The notes under the pieces are model-generated. The model searched no databases. It worked only from the letters and a program-made list of their open reading frames with translations, and was not told the DNA's origin. This document shows positions 1-8,261 of a stretch of 40,239 nucleotides of DNA, piece by piece (position 1 is the first letter of the stretch; every line of letters begins with the position of its first letter). This DNA is from Anaerolineaceae bacterium (lineage in GTDB: Bacteria > Chloroflexota > Anaerolineae > Anaerolineales > Villigracilaceae), in NCBI GenBank assembly GCA_009885525.1, contig VFKN01000017.1, positions 1 to 40,239 on the forward strand, given 5' to 3'. Made by a program: the position numbers and the translations under genes.

Positions 1-375
1 CACAGCGCTCACAGTATATAATTTGGAACCATCCCACAAAGCATCTGCCGAAGACTTCGAACGGCTGTCTACCATCGTTCCAGTAGTGGCCCAAGTCTGA
101 GTAGCCCAATTAAGCCGGTGAATTTCAAACTTACCGGAAGTCTTATTGAACATTACGCCCCACCAGATGCCATCAGTGTTCCACAGCTTACTCTGCGGCT
201 TCTGGCCTGTGGGGGCAGTTGCGCCTGTATAAAGGAAATCTTTGTAGCCTGTATCAGCCACAGCCAATGCTCTACTACCAAAAGGCAAAAGGGTAACGAT
301 TAGAATAATAGAGCCAAGCAAATAGGCCCAATAATGTATAATTTTGTTCAATGGGAAAGTAAACTTAAGTTTCAT
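1..375 (-). CDS. Secreted protein, N-terminal part (runs off the left edge)
   Basis: An open frame of 125 codons reads leftwards from an ATG at 375 to the window edge without a stop, so only the N-terminus is present. A GGAG sits a few bases upstream of the ATG. The protein begins with a basic stretch (MKLKFTFPLNK), then a hydrophobic segment of about 20 residues, then an ALA-type cleavage site near residue 38, so it is probably exported. The mature part is rich in Trp, Gly and Thr (motifs such as WNTDGIWWGVMF and WATQTWATTG). This resembles a blade-type repeat of a beta-propeller or another extracellular beta-fold, but I do not recognise a family. It is divergent from the metallophosphoesterase gene, with a 73-bp gap that must hold both promoters. 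Confidence 0.75.
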   Translation of the reverse strand, partial: MKLKFTFPLNKIIHYWAYLLGSIILIVTLLPFGSRALAVADTGYKDFLYTGATAPTGQKPQSKLWNTDGIWWGVMFNKTSGKFEIHRLNWATQTWATTGTMVDSRSKSSADALWDGSKLYTVSAV

Positions 376-448
376 TTTCTACTCCGTAAATAAAGAAGAT
401 TGTCCATATTTATTATGATACATTAATTGCGCTATAGGAACCATTAGA

Positions 449-1696
449 ATGACTAAAAATATCTTGATTACTCTTAGCGACCTGCACCTTTCGGCTGTTC
501 AAGATATTGACACCGGCTATTGTGCAGTACGAGAAGGTTTTCATTATGATGCAGCTTTCAGCCATTTTATTGATCATCTCCTTGAGCGCGTTAAAAGCGA
601 GGATGCTAGGCTGCAGATTCTCATTCTTGGAGATTTTCTTGATTTTCTTCATACGAAAGTCCCTTTGAGCGAAAGTAATTTTTTGACGACTACCGAAGCA
701 TCCAGCCTGCAAAAATTACAGGCTATCATCCGGGCACATCCGCTGTTTTTTGAATCTTTGAAACGTTTTGTCGCAACAGGTTTTCCATTGAGTTTTGTAC
801 CTGGTAACCACGATATTGATCTCATGCGTCCTCCTGTACAGGAACTTCTTAAGGAAAGCATCAAAACAGAATCGGGTGCGAACATTTTCTTCCATTTCTG
901 GATTTACCACATTCCCGGCGTGCTTTACGCCGAACATGGGCACCAGTACCACGACATCAATGCTTATACAACACTACTAGTCCCGTTCCGCACAGGTAAT
1001 GAAAACGAACTTGAACTACCTGTCGGGGCATATTTTGATATGTACTTGTTTCACCTGATTGAGCGCGTCAATCTACCTACAGAAAATATCTACGCGCCGC
1101 TCGGATATCTTTTCAACAGTTATCTAAAACAACCACTTAAGTTCATTACAACTTTTCCTGATGTGTGCAATTTTGTTTGGGCGATATGTAGTCAGTTTGT
1201 CTATCGCGGCAGCCGTCAATTCCGAATTACAAGGCAGAGATATCAGGATAAAATCCTTTCAAACTTTGCAACAAGCACAGGACTTTCATATAAAACCTGC
1301 GTTGCTCTCGACCAACTGGCTGAAGTAAATAACAACAAAATGATAAAACGTCTTCTTGGTAATGCTCTTTTCAAAAGAGGCGATCCAATCAAAACCGGAT
1401 ATCTTTATCCGAAGGCACTGATGATTTCCAAAATATTGGAAACCGAGAAAAAGGAGGTGCCTTTCTATTTGTTTGGACATTCACACCAACTTGCCAAAGT
1501 AGCGTTGGATGGTCAGCCCAATAGGTTTTATCTAAATACCGGAAGCTGGTCATCGCCAAATTATCCTGGTTCTCCCGCTGATCGGAGCCTTTTTCCCTTT
1601 GTCGAAATCGAGTGGGAGAATAACAAGCGCCCCACGGCGGCACTGATGCAATGGGATGAAACAAAGCAAAAATCTGTGCAGGTAGACGAAACTTAG
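449..1696 (+). CDS. Calcineurin-like metallophosphoesterase
   Basis: This 415-residue protein carries all the metal-binding motifs of the calcineurin-like phosphoesterase superfamily: D11-x-H13 (SDLHL), GDFLD at 61-65, GNHD at 119-122, the H163-G-H165 region, and GHSH at 343-346. It should bind two metal ions and hydrolyse a phosphoester or pyrophosphate bond. An insert of about 170 residues between the fourth and fifth motifs, rich in aromatic and hydrophobic residues, makes it longer than simple UDP-diacylglucosamine hydrolases (LpxH type, about 240 residues), so the substrate is unknown. There is no signal peptide. The ATG at 449 follows an AGGA. Its 3' end overlaps the stop of the convergent flippase gene by 4 bases, with no terminator between them. 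Confidence 0.85.
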   Translation: MTKNILITLSDLHLSAVQDIDTGYCAVREGFHYDAAFSHFIDHLLERVKSEDARLQILILGDFLDFLHTKVPLSESNFLTTTEASSLQKLQAIIRAHPLFFESLKRFVATGFPLSFVPGNHDIDLMRPPVQELLKESIKTESGANIFFHFWIYHIPGVLYAEHGHQYHDINAYTTLLVPFRTGNENELELPVGAYFDMYLFHLIERVNLPTENIYAPLGYLFNSYLKQPLKFITTFPDVCNFVWAICSQFVYRGSRQFRITRQRYQDKILSNFATSTGLSYKTCVALDQLAEVNNNKMIKRLLGNALFKRGDPIKTGYLYPKALMISKILETEKKEVPFYLFGHSHQLAKVALDGQPNRFYLNTGSWSSPNYPGSPADRSLFPFVEIEWENNKRPTAALMQWDETKQKSVQVDET

Positions 1697-3012
1697 TCAT
1701 CTTTTTGCCTCGACAAAATCCATAAGCGCATCAGCGCCCAAAGACCTACCAGGCATTGCGTGATAAGCCACGCAATAGCCATGCCAACCAACCCGAAGCG
1801 AAGCCCTGCTAACGAAGCCGCCATTACCCCGGTGAATCCAGCCACCGTGCCCGTAAGTATGGCCTCGGTAAGTATATTTTTGCCGCGGCAAATGCCATAG
1901 TAAGCTTGAATAAAAATCCCCGGGTAAACTGCTAACGACAAAATACGCAAGGGCAAAGTGCCGGCTATAGCATAACCTGTTCCGAGGAGAGATAATAAGA
2001 AGTGTGCTAGTAGAATCATTGCAGCGGCACCAACTGTTCCGAGCAGAAGTGACGTCTTTATGCTGTGAGTCAGTGCCTGACGGTAAGATCCCGGCTGATG
2101 AGAGACATCAGCAAACAGGTTTTGGCCAACCGAAATAGGAATAATATAGACAACCCAAGCCATCATCCATAGCATGTACCAGTGAGCATTATCAGTCGGG
2201 GAAAGCATTTCGGTCACAATAATCGGCATGGTCCAATTAGGTGCTCGCTCCGCCAACGTCAGCAGATAGTTTTTCAGGCTAATGCTAACAAGCCCCTTCC
2301 CGATGTTCGTATCTAATTCAAGGCGATACCGATATTCTCGAATTGAACGAAATATCTGGATGGCACCAATCACGCAAGCAGAAAAACCAGCCAACATCCA
2401 CGCAAAGACAATGGATTCCGAGGTGACGCTTTTTACGAGGAGCGGCAGCGCGGCAACAAAAACAATGGTAATCACGCCAAACGAGACATTGCGAACGAGC
2501 ACCTGATCGCTGCGGCGGATGGCGATTGAGACATGATCCATAAAAGTATTCACTGTGCCAAAGAGTGTCATGCCTAGGAAGAACAGAATGTACGTGAAAC
2601 TCTTGCTGACAATGCTGATCTCGTGGAATATAGTCGTCGAGAGCAGTAAAAACAGAAAAGCCACTAGAAGAGCAGCTAGTGAGACGAGGTTCAGCGTCGT
2701 ATTGAGCAAGGTCGAAGGTTGTTGGCGATATTTGGGATAAAGCGCTACGAAGGCTGAGTTGAGCCCCAGCAAAGCCAACTGCACACACAACATCATAGCT
2801 GAAATGACGCCCGAAGCAATACCTACATCTGCTGTGGCGTACAGACGCGCCGTGATTAGCCAGGTCAAGAACCCCAATCCGGAAGAAGAAAAGCGCCCCA
2901 GGATTAGTGCTAAGGAATTCCAAATTTTCCGGATATCCATTTTATTTCCGGTCAAGGAATTCAATCTATCTAACCAAGGCTGCCGAGCCTGACTTTGTGC
3001 ATTTTCGGTCAT
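1693..3012 (-). CDS. Wzx-like polysaccharide flippase (MOP superfamily)
   Basis: This 439-residue integral membrane protein has about 12 predicted hydrophobic segments. Its N-terminal pattern (SLALILGRFSSSGLGFLTWLITARLYATADVGIASGVISA) is typical of O-antigen/teichoic-acid flippases of the MOP superfamily, which move lipid-linked oligosaccharides across the membrane. The frame could open 36 codons further upstream, inside the preceding glycosyltransferase. I chose the ATG at 3012 because it clears that gene by 19 bp, has a GAGA upstream, and begins a soluble segment ahead of the first membrane helix. It is the last gene of the minus-strand polysaccharide cluster and presumably exports what the three glycosyltransferases make. 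Exact substrate unknown. Confidence 0.85.
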   Translation of the reverse strand: MTENAQSQARQPWLDRLNSLTGNKMDIRKIWNSLALILGRFSSSGLGFLTWLITARLYATADVGIASGVISAMMLCVQLALLGLNSAFVALYPKYRQQPSTLLNTTLNLVSLAALLVAFLFLLLSTTIFHEISIVSKSFTYILFFLGMTLFGTVNTFMDHVSIAIRRSDQVLVRNVSFGVITIVFVAALPLLVKSVTSESIVFAWMLAGFSACVIGAIQIFRSIREYRYRLELDTNIGKGLVSISLKNYLLTLAERAPNWTMPIIVTEMLSPTDNAHWYMLWMMAWVVYIIPISVGQNLFADVSHQPGSYRQALTHSIKTSLLLGTVGAAAMILLAHFLLSLLGTGYAIAGTLPLRILSLAVYPGIFIQAYYGICRGKNILTEAILTGTVAGFTGVMAASLAGLRFGLVGMAIAWLITQCLVGLWALMRLWILSRQKDD

Positions 3013-3031
3013 AGGATGCTTTCTCACGTTA

Positions 3032-3841
3032 TCATGCCAGGCGCTCTCGCAAGCTTCCAGGCATAGAGACATAGTTGTAAAAAAGATAAACGAGATAATA
3101 GGGAATCCAACCGGGCTCAAGGTGAAGCAGGCTAATCAAGATACCGCGTACGCATCCCGCTACAGGGATCAACAATAACGCAGCAGCAGGCCAGCCATAT
3201 TTGGCATACATCCGCCCCAGTCCACTACCATCAGCAATAAACTGGTCTTTAGCGAACTCAAAGGTATCACCAAAAAGGTGTTTCACAAAAGTCTTTTTGG
3301 AGACACCCATTTTGAGATTTGCTTTTTGGAGCCGCCAACGTAGTTCGATATCTTCTCCGGAACGAAAACGTTCATCAAAGCGGTAGGTTAGCAAGACTTG
3401 ACGCTTGAACATAGTTGCCATAACTCCAGGCCAATTTTTGCTGCGACCCCGGTTATGATGGCTGGTCAGCGCACGACCCCAATATCCTGAACCCAACGAG
3501 GCGCTAATCAAGCCTGCCTGAAGAGCATCGTACTGACCATGCGTGAATTCTTCATAAAGGTCTTTCAGCGCTCCATCGGGCAGTACAATGTCCGCATCAA
3601 TCAGGACTACGATTTCAGATGTCGCCATCTCAATACCCATCATCCGGGCGGCAGGAACACCAGCGCCATTATCGGAGAGGAACTTCATCGGGTAGCGGTG
3701 GACGATCTCTACAGTAGAATCGGTCGAATTTCCATCTACAACAATTACCTCCCGTGGCGCTTCACGAAAAATTGACGCGAGGCATTGATCAACCATACGT
3801 TCAGCATTGCGAACCGGAACAACGACAGATACGGGTAGCAT
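3032..3841 (-). CDS. Family 2 glycosyltransferase, membrane-anchored
   Basis: This 269-residue GT-A fold transferase opens with the GT2 nucleotide-binding strand (SVVVPVRNAE), followed by VIVVDGNSTDST and a DAD metal site in VVLIDADIVLPDG. A later RSGEDIELRWRL matches the ED acceptor/base motif. Near the C-terminus there is one hydrophobic segment (AAALLLIPVAGCVRGILI), so it is probably tethered to the inner face of the membrane. It starts 2 bp after the HprK-like gene, with AGGA upstream, so the two are almost certainly cotranscribed. It should add a sugar from a nucleotide donor to a lipid-linked glycan; donor and linkage cannot be read from sequence. Confidence 0.88.
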   Translation of the reverse strand: MLPVSVVVPVRNAERMVDQCLASIFREAPREVIVVDGNSTDSTVEIVHRYPMKFLSDNGAGVPAARMMGIEMATSEIVVLIDADIVLPDGALKDLYEEFTHGQYDALQAGLISASLGSGYWGRALTSHHNRGRSKNWPGVMATMFKRQVLLTYRFDERFRSGEDIELRWRLQKANLKMGVSKKTFVKHLFGDTFEFAKDQFIADGSGLGRMYAKYGWPAAALLLIPVAGCVRGILISLLHLEPGWIPYYLVYLFYNYVSMPGSLRERLA

Positions 3842-3843
3842 AA

Positions 3844-4959
3844 TTAAATTCCTGCAATATTGATGAGCTTTTTTATATGGCTAACTATGATGTCAGAAGC
3901 CTGATCGGGTGAGAGTGCCTGGGGAACACGCAGTAAGTAACAAGGCTTGTTTTGCAGCGCCGTATCAAGGATAGCGGCCTTTTCAACGAATGCCTTCTCA
4001 ATCGGTACAAGCCCCGAGGCTCCCAGCGTAGTCATCACTACACGAGACTGTTTAGGCATTTCAGAGTTGAAGTTCCCAATCAGCCGTGCAATCATCCACT
4101 CTTTCGTGTGTTTTTCAAAAACAGGGTCAGATGAATCACTTTGGAAACGTTCTACAAAGAGCGCGGCGGCCAGCGGCGCGGCGCTTGAGAAACTAGAATC
4201 CGGAAAGACTTGATGCGGCATGACCATCATATGTTCAGGCGACCAGCGGCGGGTGATGGATGCGAGCTGCGGATATCGTGTTGCTAAAGGATGCAGCAGG
4301 GTCGTTAGGCGGGAAATAGGTTTGGAAAGAGCGACTGGCACTAACGGTTTATGAGCCTTTTTGAAAAGGTGTGGGTATAAAGAGTGGTGGTAAGGTTTGA
4401 TAAACATCGGTTTGGCATAGCCGAGTAAATTACCCTCGCGAGTTAAGAAAGCCCAGTCGTCGCCCATGAATGAAAAACCATCAATCTTCACCAGCTTCGA
4501 CATGGTGCTGGTTTTGCCTGTACCACCCCAGGCAGGCATGAGTATGCCATGACCATGATAAGCGGCCGTCAGGCAATGAACCATCGCAGCGCCCTTTGTG
4601 ACCATAATGCGGTCAATTAGTGGCAGTGCCATCACAAGGAGTTCCTGCTGGCCGTTTAGGCGGAATTCGCCATTTTCCTTGAAGATTTGTACGTCGGTAG
4701 CATGCATATGTAGACCGCTATCATTATAGTGAAACTCAGTCTCACCGTGAGCCTCTCCATATGCGCCATTGACCAAGGGTTCTAATTCACCCCGAATGGT
4801 CAAATCAAAATGCTCAGAATCGCGATCGGTAAGGAATGGCGCAAAGATATCCTTGAAAATTTCAGCGGTCGGCGCGTTCGAGTCAACGCGAAAATAAACA
4901 AGGTCATGAATATTGAATTTTATCCAGCCATTATTTTTAGGTGTGGCAATTACGGTCAC
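3844..4959 (-). CDS. HPr-kinase-like P-loop ATPase in the polysaccharide cluster
   Basis: This 371-residue soluble protein has an N-terminal domain I do not recognise and a central P-loop (GGTGKTS, residues 145-151). About 17 residues later comes DGFSFMGDDWAFL, with the paired Asp of the HprK/phosphoenolpyruvate-carboxykinase fold. Only the C-terminal catalytic half of HPr kinase is matched; the usual N-terminal HprK domain is missing, and no HPr gene is nearby. HprK-like ATPases of this type recur beside glycosyltransferases and in lasso-peptide clusters, where their substrate is mostly unproven. The start codon is GTG, overlapping the stop of the upstream glycosyltransferase as GTGA, which suggests translational coupling. 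It may phosphorylate a sugar or a protein of the pathway; this is inference. Confidence 0.7.
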   Translation of the reverse strand: MTVIATPKNNGWIKFNIHDLVYFRVDSNAPTAEIFKDIFAPFLTDRDSEHFDLTIRGELEPLVNGAYGEAHGETEFHYNDSGLHMHATDVQIFKENGEFRLNGQQELLVMALPLIDRIMVTKGAAMVHCLTAAYHGHGILMPAWGGTGKTSTMSKLVKIDGFSFMGDDWAFLTREGNLLGYAKPMFIKPYHHSLYPHLFKKAHKPLVPVALSKPISRLTTLLHPLATRYPQLASITRRWSPEHMMVMPHQVFPDSSFSSAAPLAAALFVERFQSDSSDPVFEKHTKEWMIARLIGNFNSEMPKQSRVVMTTLGASGLVPIEKAFVEKAAILDTALQNKPCYLLRVPQALSPDQASDIIVSHIKKLINIAGI

Positions 4960-5957
4960 TTGTTCTCCTTCAGTGAAAGCACGGGTGAATCAGATTGAAC
5001 GGTTCCCTTACTTTGAGGTTGTTTGTGAGCTTTCAAATACTCTCTTACAAGCCCGATTAGGAAACCTAATATTGTGAAAAATAATCCGCTAACAATTGCT
5101 CCGGCACGTGCAAAGCCAGATACATCACCTTGTAAGACGGCATCCTGAAAACCTTTCAACATGCCCAGCGGTAGAACCTTTAGTACATGCTTCCATTCAG
5201 AATTCAACCCACTGCGAGCGCCCGTAAAACGAGAAATAAGAGCTTTGGAGAGTCCTTCTGAATAACAGCGTGAGAAAAAATATTTGACGTTTGACCGTTT
5301 CTGCGGCACGCGATGCAAAACAACTGCCGTGGGGTCGTAGATAAAATTTCGTTCTGGCCAAAATTTTCGGGCGCGAATACATAATTCTGTTTCTTCACAG
5401 CCTACAGGCAGGGTACCGATTCGGCCGATGCCATTACGGAAACCGCCCACAGAGTTAAAAACCTCGCGCCTAAAGGACATATTGCAGCCGATGAGGTTCC
5501 TAACAGGTGCAGTTTGCTCAGGAAGTCCGCGATAGGTGCAGCCTACTACCCAGTCAAACTCTTCGGGAAACCAGGCTGGCCTGCCTGTTTGCCAATCCGG
5601 CTGGATTTGTCCACCAACACCGAGGATTGTTTTATCCTGATATCTTGCACTTAACCTTTCCAGCCAGGCACAATCTGCCATGGCATCTTCATCCATGAAG
5701 GCGATAATATCGCAGTTCGCAATCGAAATTCCACTATTGCGCGCCCCGGACAAGCCTCTCTCTTCTTTATTTTCAATAACATGTAAATCTGCCAGAGCAA
5801 CCTTGGCACGATCAAAAAGCTGCCGATTATAGTCAATGACAACAATGATTTCCTGCGGAGGTAAAGTCTGTTTCCGAATTGACTCAACCGCCTCCATCAG
5901 ATCATTCCAGCGTTCTTCAGTATAAGCGCAAATCACTACAGAGATTTTTTGGGGCAT
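4956..5957 (-). CDS. Family 2 glycosyltransferase with C-terminal membrane segment
   Basis: This 333-residue GT2 enzyme starts MPQKISVVICAYTEERW, followed by IIVVIDYNRQ, the RGLSGARNSGI loop, and the DED-type metal site in IIAFMDEDAMAD. It then has CNMSFRREVFNSVGGF and ETELCIRAR, which match the acceptor and catalytic-base regions. The overall pattern resembles archaeal and bacterial glucuronosyl/glucosyl transferases acting on lipid-linked sugars. A hydrophobic segment near residue 300 (GLFFTILGFLIGLV) probably anchors it. The frame also opens at a GTG at 5969, but a GGAG lies inside those first codons and is correctly spaced for the ATG at 5957, so I use that start. It precedes the HprK-like gene with a GTGA overlap. 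Confidence 0.85.
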   Translation of the reverse strand: MPQKISVVICAYTEERWNDLMEAVESIRKQTLPPQEIIVVIDYNRQLFDRAKVALADLHVIENKEERGLSGARNSGISIANCDIIAFMDEDAMADCAWLERLSARYQDKTILGVGGQIQPDWQTGRPAWFPEEFDWVVGCTYRGLPEQTAPVRNLIGCNMSFRREVFNSVGGFRNGIGRIGTLPVGCEETELCIRARKFWPERNFIYDPTAVVLHRVPQKRSNVKYFFSRCYSEGLSKALISRFTGARSGLNSEWKHVLKVLPLGMLKGFQDAVLQGDVSGFARAGAIVSGLFFTILGFLIGLVREYLKAHKQPQSKGTVQSDSPVLSLKENK

Positions 5958-6005
5958 CAACAACTCCACATAATAAAAGATCAGTCCGATGGGTGTAAAT
6001 AATAT

Positions 6006-6051
6006 TTATAATTTCTTCCCCACCCAACAATGAACAGGGAAGAAATTATAA
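6006..6051. terminator. 15-bp stem-loop between two glycosyltransferase genes
   Basis: TTATAATTTCTTCCC at 6006-6020 is perfectly complementary to 6037-6051, leaving a 16-nt loop. On the minus strand it falls between the stop of the GT2-GAF gene (6149) and the start of the next glycosyltransferase (5957), followed by an AT-rich stretch but no clean T-run. It may be a weak terminator or mRNA-processing hairpin that sets the ratio of the upstream gene to the rest of the cluster. The other bases of 5958-6148 show nothing I can name. Confidence 0.5.
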
Positions 6052-6148
6052 AGTTTTGCCGCCAAGGCTTTTATTTTTTGAGACAACAAAAATTTCGTGT
6101 TCCAGGCATTTGTGGCAACTGTCTCGATTCTATGAATTTAGGCGATGC

Positions 6149-7477
6149 CTATTTATTCAAAGGTGTAAATATCTCGAGCTCTTCTTCAGTGAACATATTA
6201 GATTGCGGGCGTACCAATGTTAATGCGCCGACCACCATGCCACCGACTGAAAGAGGAAGAGTAAGAGCGGAACGATGTCGCTCATCCCAATCCCTTTGAA
6301 GCCAGCGAGGATCATTTTGGGTATCAAGGATCAATACGGATTGGCGATTTTTAATTGCCCATCCAGCTACACCCTGGTTGAGTACATCTTCCCAGGCAGA
6401 AGCTTCGAGTGTTTTGAATCCATTCTCGCCTGCGAGACAACCATCTTTCACGTTGCCATTCTCGTCAATCAGGATCAAACTGCCGCTGTCGGCTCCTACC
6501 GCTTCCAGTGTTAACTCTAGAACACGCTGAATAACATGACCTGTATTACCACCGGTCAACATCATAATGCTGAGCAAACGGATGAATTCCATTAAGCGAT
6601 GAGCAGGGGATTCGTCAAACTTTACCGCGGGTTGAACTTCGAATGCTTGCGGGCGCTCATATTTGATACCGCGAAATCCGAGATAGATATCTTGCTCTTT
6701 TTTGGTAAGTTTCATCCACCATTGTCGGAAAATGGTAAGAAGCACTCGCGTCCCGTCTGGGATGGTTTGCAACTTGCCCACGCCATAAAATCGATATCCT
6801 TCAAAGCTGGGAACCTCAACGATACGCAGTCCTGACTGAGCAGCTTGTAAATAGAGAGCTGTATCAATTTCGAATCCATTATAGTTTTCTACCTGAACGA
6901 TTTCCAAGCAATAGCGCCAGAAGGCATGGTATCCGTAACAAAGATCCGTAAATTTTGTTCCAAACAAGAGGTTTGCCGTCAACATTAAAGCGCCGTTGCC
7001 CATTTTTCGATAGCGGGGCATATCGGTGGTACCCCCGCCAGGAGCAAAGCGGCTACCTTTTACAAAATCGGCCCCTTCCAAGAGTGCTGTAACATAGCGC
7101 GGAATTTCGCGAGGGTCATTTGAACCATCAGCATCAATAACAATCAGAATATCCCCAGTCGCTGCACGATAACCGGCATTCATGGCTGCGCCTTTGCCTT
7201 TTCCCTTCTCTAAAACAACTTTGATGGAAGGTAGAAGTCGTTTTGCCACCTCAACGGTATCATCTGTTGAGCGTCCATCGACAAGAATTACCTCGTCAAT
7301 CCAGTTCTTTGGGAGAAAAGGAAGAACTAAAGGTAGGTTCTTTGCCTCATTCAAAGTGGGGACGATAACCGAAACTGTTGGTCGCGAATCGCTCGTGACG
7401 CGAACACCGACATTGTAAGCAGCGGGTTCATAGTTGCCAGATATTTTTGATAACAGATTATCTAGTTGCTCTATCAT
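6149..7477 (-). CDS. GT2 glycosyltransferase fused to a C-terminal GAF domain
   Basis: This 442-residue protein has two parts. Residues 34-260 are a GT2 domain of the dolichyl-phosphate-mannose-synthase/GtrB type: SVIVPTLNEAKNL, VDGRSTDDT, GKGAAMNAGYRAATGD, the DADGS metal site at 115-119, and KGSRF. Residues 295-442 form a GAF domain: VLELTLEAVGADSGSLILID, then GVAGWAIKNRQSVLILDTQNDPRW, then SALTLPLSVGGMVVGALTLVRP. The transferase probably moves a sugar from a nucleotide to a polyprenyl-phosphate carrier; it lacks the C-terminal membrane helices of GtrB. The GAF could sense a small ligand and gate the enzyme. The ATG at 7477 has AGGAG upstream. It is the first gene of the cluster, after PilZ. 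The fusion is read through in one frame with no sign of a join error. Confidence 0.85.
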   Translation of the reverse strand: MIEQLDNLLSKISGNYEPAAYNVGVRVTSDSRPTVSVIVPTLNEAKNLPLVLPFLPKNWIDEVILVDGRSTDDTVEVAKRLLPSIKVVLEKGKGKGAAMNAGYRAATGDILIVIDADGSNDPREIPRYVTALLEGADFVKGSRFAPGGGTTDMPRYRKMGNGALMLTANLLFGTKFTDLCYGYHAFWRYCLEIVQVENYNGFEIDTALYLQAAQSGLRIVEVPSFEGYRFYGVGKLQTIPDGTRVLLTIFRQWWMKLTKKEQDIYLGFRGIKYERPQAFEVQPAVKFDESPAHRLMEFIRLLSIMMLTGGNTGHVIQRVLELTLEAVGADSGSLILIDENGNVKDGCLAGENGFKTLEASAWEDVLNQGVAGWAIKNRQSVLILDTQNDPRWLQRDWDERHRSALTLPLSVGGMVVGALTLVRPQSNMFTEEELEIFTPLNK

Positions 7478-7555
7478 GAGAATCTCCTAATTATTACTTG
7501 AATAAAATGGTTGGATGAAATAAAGTATATAAAATTTATACGTTTACTTTGAAAT

Positions 7556-7906
7556 TTACAGAAAGCGGTTGCGGCGGATTTTAATCGCAACTGAGTGCAT
7601 ACCTTGCACTGGATAACTGGATCGGACGACACTTCCCCTTACAGCGATTAAGGGTGCTTTGCCATCACCCAGTGGTCCTGTAGCAGAATAACGAAATAGA
7701 ACAAACAAATCACCACTCTGCTGAATCTCCGGTCTGAGAAGCAGACATAATCCCGTCGCACTGATATTGGTCAGGATTGCGTTAGCGCGGAATTTCTTTC
7801 CATTAATATCCTTGCCTTGTACGATCGCAGGATAGGAACAATAAATCCTCGGTTTCGACCGACGTTCGATGGCTTGTTTTACAATTGACGATTGTTCCAT
7901 AATCAT
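7556..7906 (-). CDS. PilZ domain protein (probable c-di-GMP receptor)
   Basis: This single-domain protein of 116 residues shows both halves of the PilZ c-di-GMP site: the arginine motif in ERRSKPRIYCSYPA and the N-x-S-x-x-G motif in LTNISATGLCLLL, followed by beta-strand rich sequence ending in VAIKIRRNRF. It should bind cyclic di-GMP and act by contacting a partner. The frame extends to a TTG at 7924, but a GAGG lies within those codons and fits the ATG at 7906, so I take that start. It lies just upstream of, and on the same strand as, the polysaccharide genes (78-bp gap), so c-di-GMP control of glycan synthesis is a reasonable inference. Confidence 0.85.
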   Translation of the reverse strand: MIMEQSSIVKQAIERRSKPRIYCSYPAIVQGKDINGKKFRANAILTNISATGLCLLLRPEIQQSGDLFVLFRYSATGPLGDGKAPLIAVRGSVVRSSYPVQGMHSVAIKIRRNRFL

Positions 7907-7957
7907 AGCTATGTTCTGCCTCAATAAAAACGGATAATTTGTTGTATCTATACAAAA

Positions 7958-7966
7958 ATTGTAGCA
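7958..7966 (-). promoter_or_regulatory. Possible extended -10 promoter for pilZ
   Basis: Read on the minus strand, this is TGC-TACAAT, an extended -10 element, about 52 bp upstream of the chosen pilZ ATG. No good -35 box is seen at 17 bp, which extended -10 promoters tolerate. It would drive pilZ and possibly the polysaccharide cluster. Confidence 0.4.
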
Positions 7967-8123
7967 TATACACAGTCAAGGTGACGATATATCTTAATAG
8001 GTAAAAAAGACCATTTTTTAGAACAAAAACTAGCAAAATTTGCTATTATCAACAACACAAATGTGCCTTTATCGTTCACAACACCAAAGAACTGCGCTGT
8101 GGACGTTCGCTGCCCAATTTCTC

Positions 8124-8250
8124 CGATTGGTTGTTTTCATGGTATCTACCTTTACGTCATTGCGAGCGTTCTTTGCGAAGCAATCTCCCCATTAATACGA
8201 GACTGCATCATTGCATTCGCAGTGACACTGGCGATTGGCTGTTTTTATGG
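8124..8250. repeat. Dispersed GTCATTGCGAG hairpin repeat flanked by 19-bp direct repeats
   Basis: The core (8156-8226) begins GTCATTGCGAG and ends with the near inverse TTCGCAGTGAC. It carries the inner GCGAAGCAATCTCC also found in the element at 9820-9907. On either side are direct copies of CGATTGGYTGTTTTYATGG (8124-8142 and 8232-8250, two mismatches). No gene is supported between 7967 and 8261; open frames here are low-complexity shadows. Confidence 0.6.
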
Positions 8251-8261
8251 CGCATTACTTA

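Noticed and set aside
3013..3120. 36-residue N-terminal extension of the flippase
   Set aside because: It lies mostly inside the preceding glycosyltransferase gene; the internal ATG at 3012 gives a normal family start.
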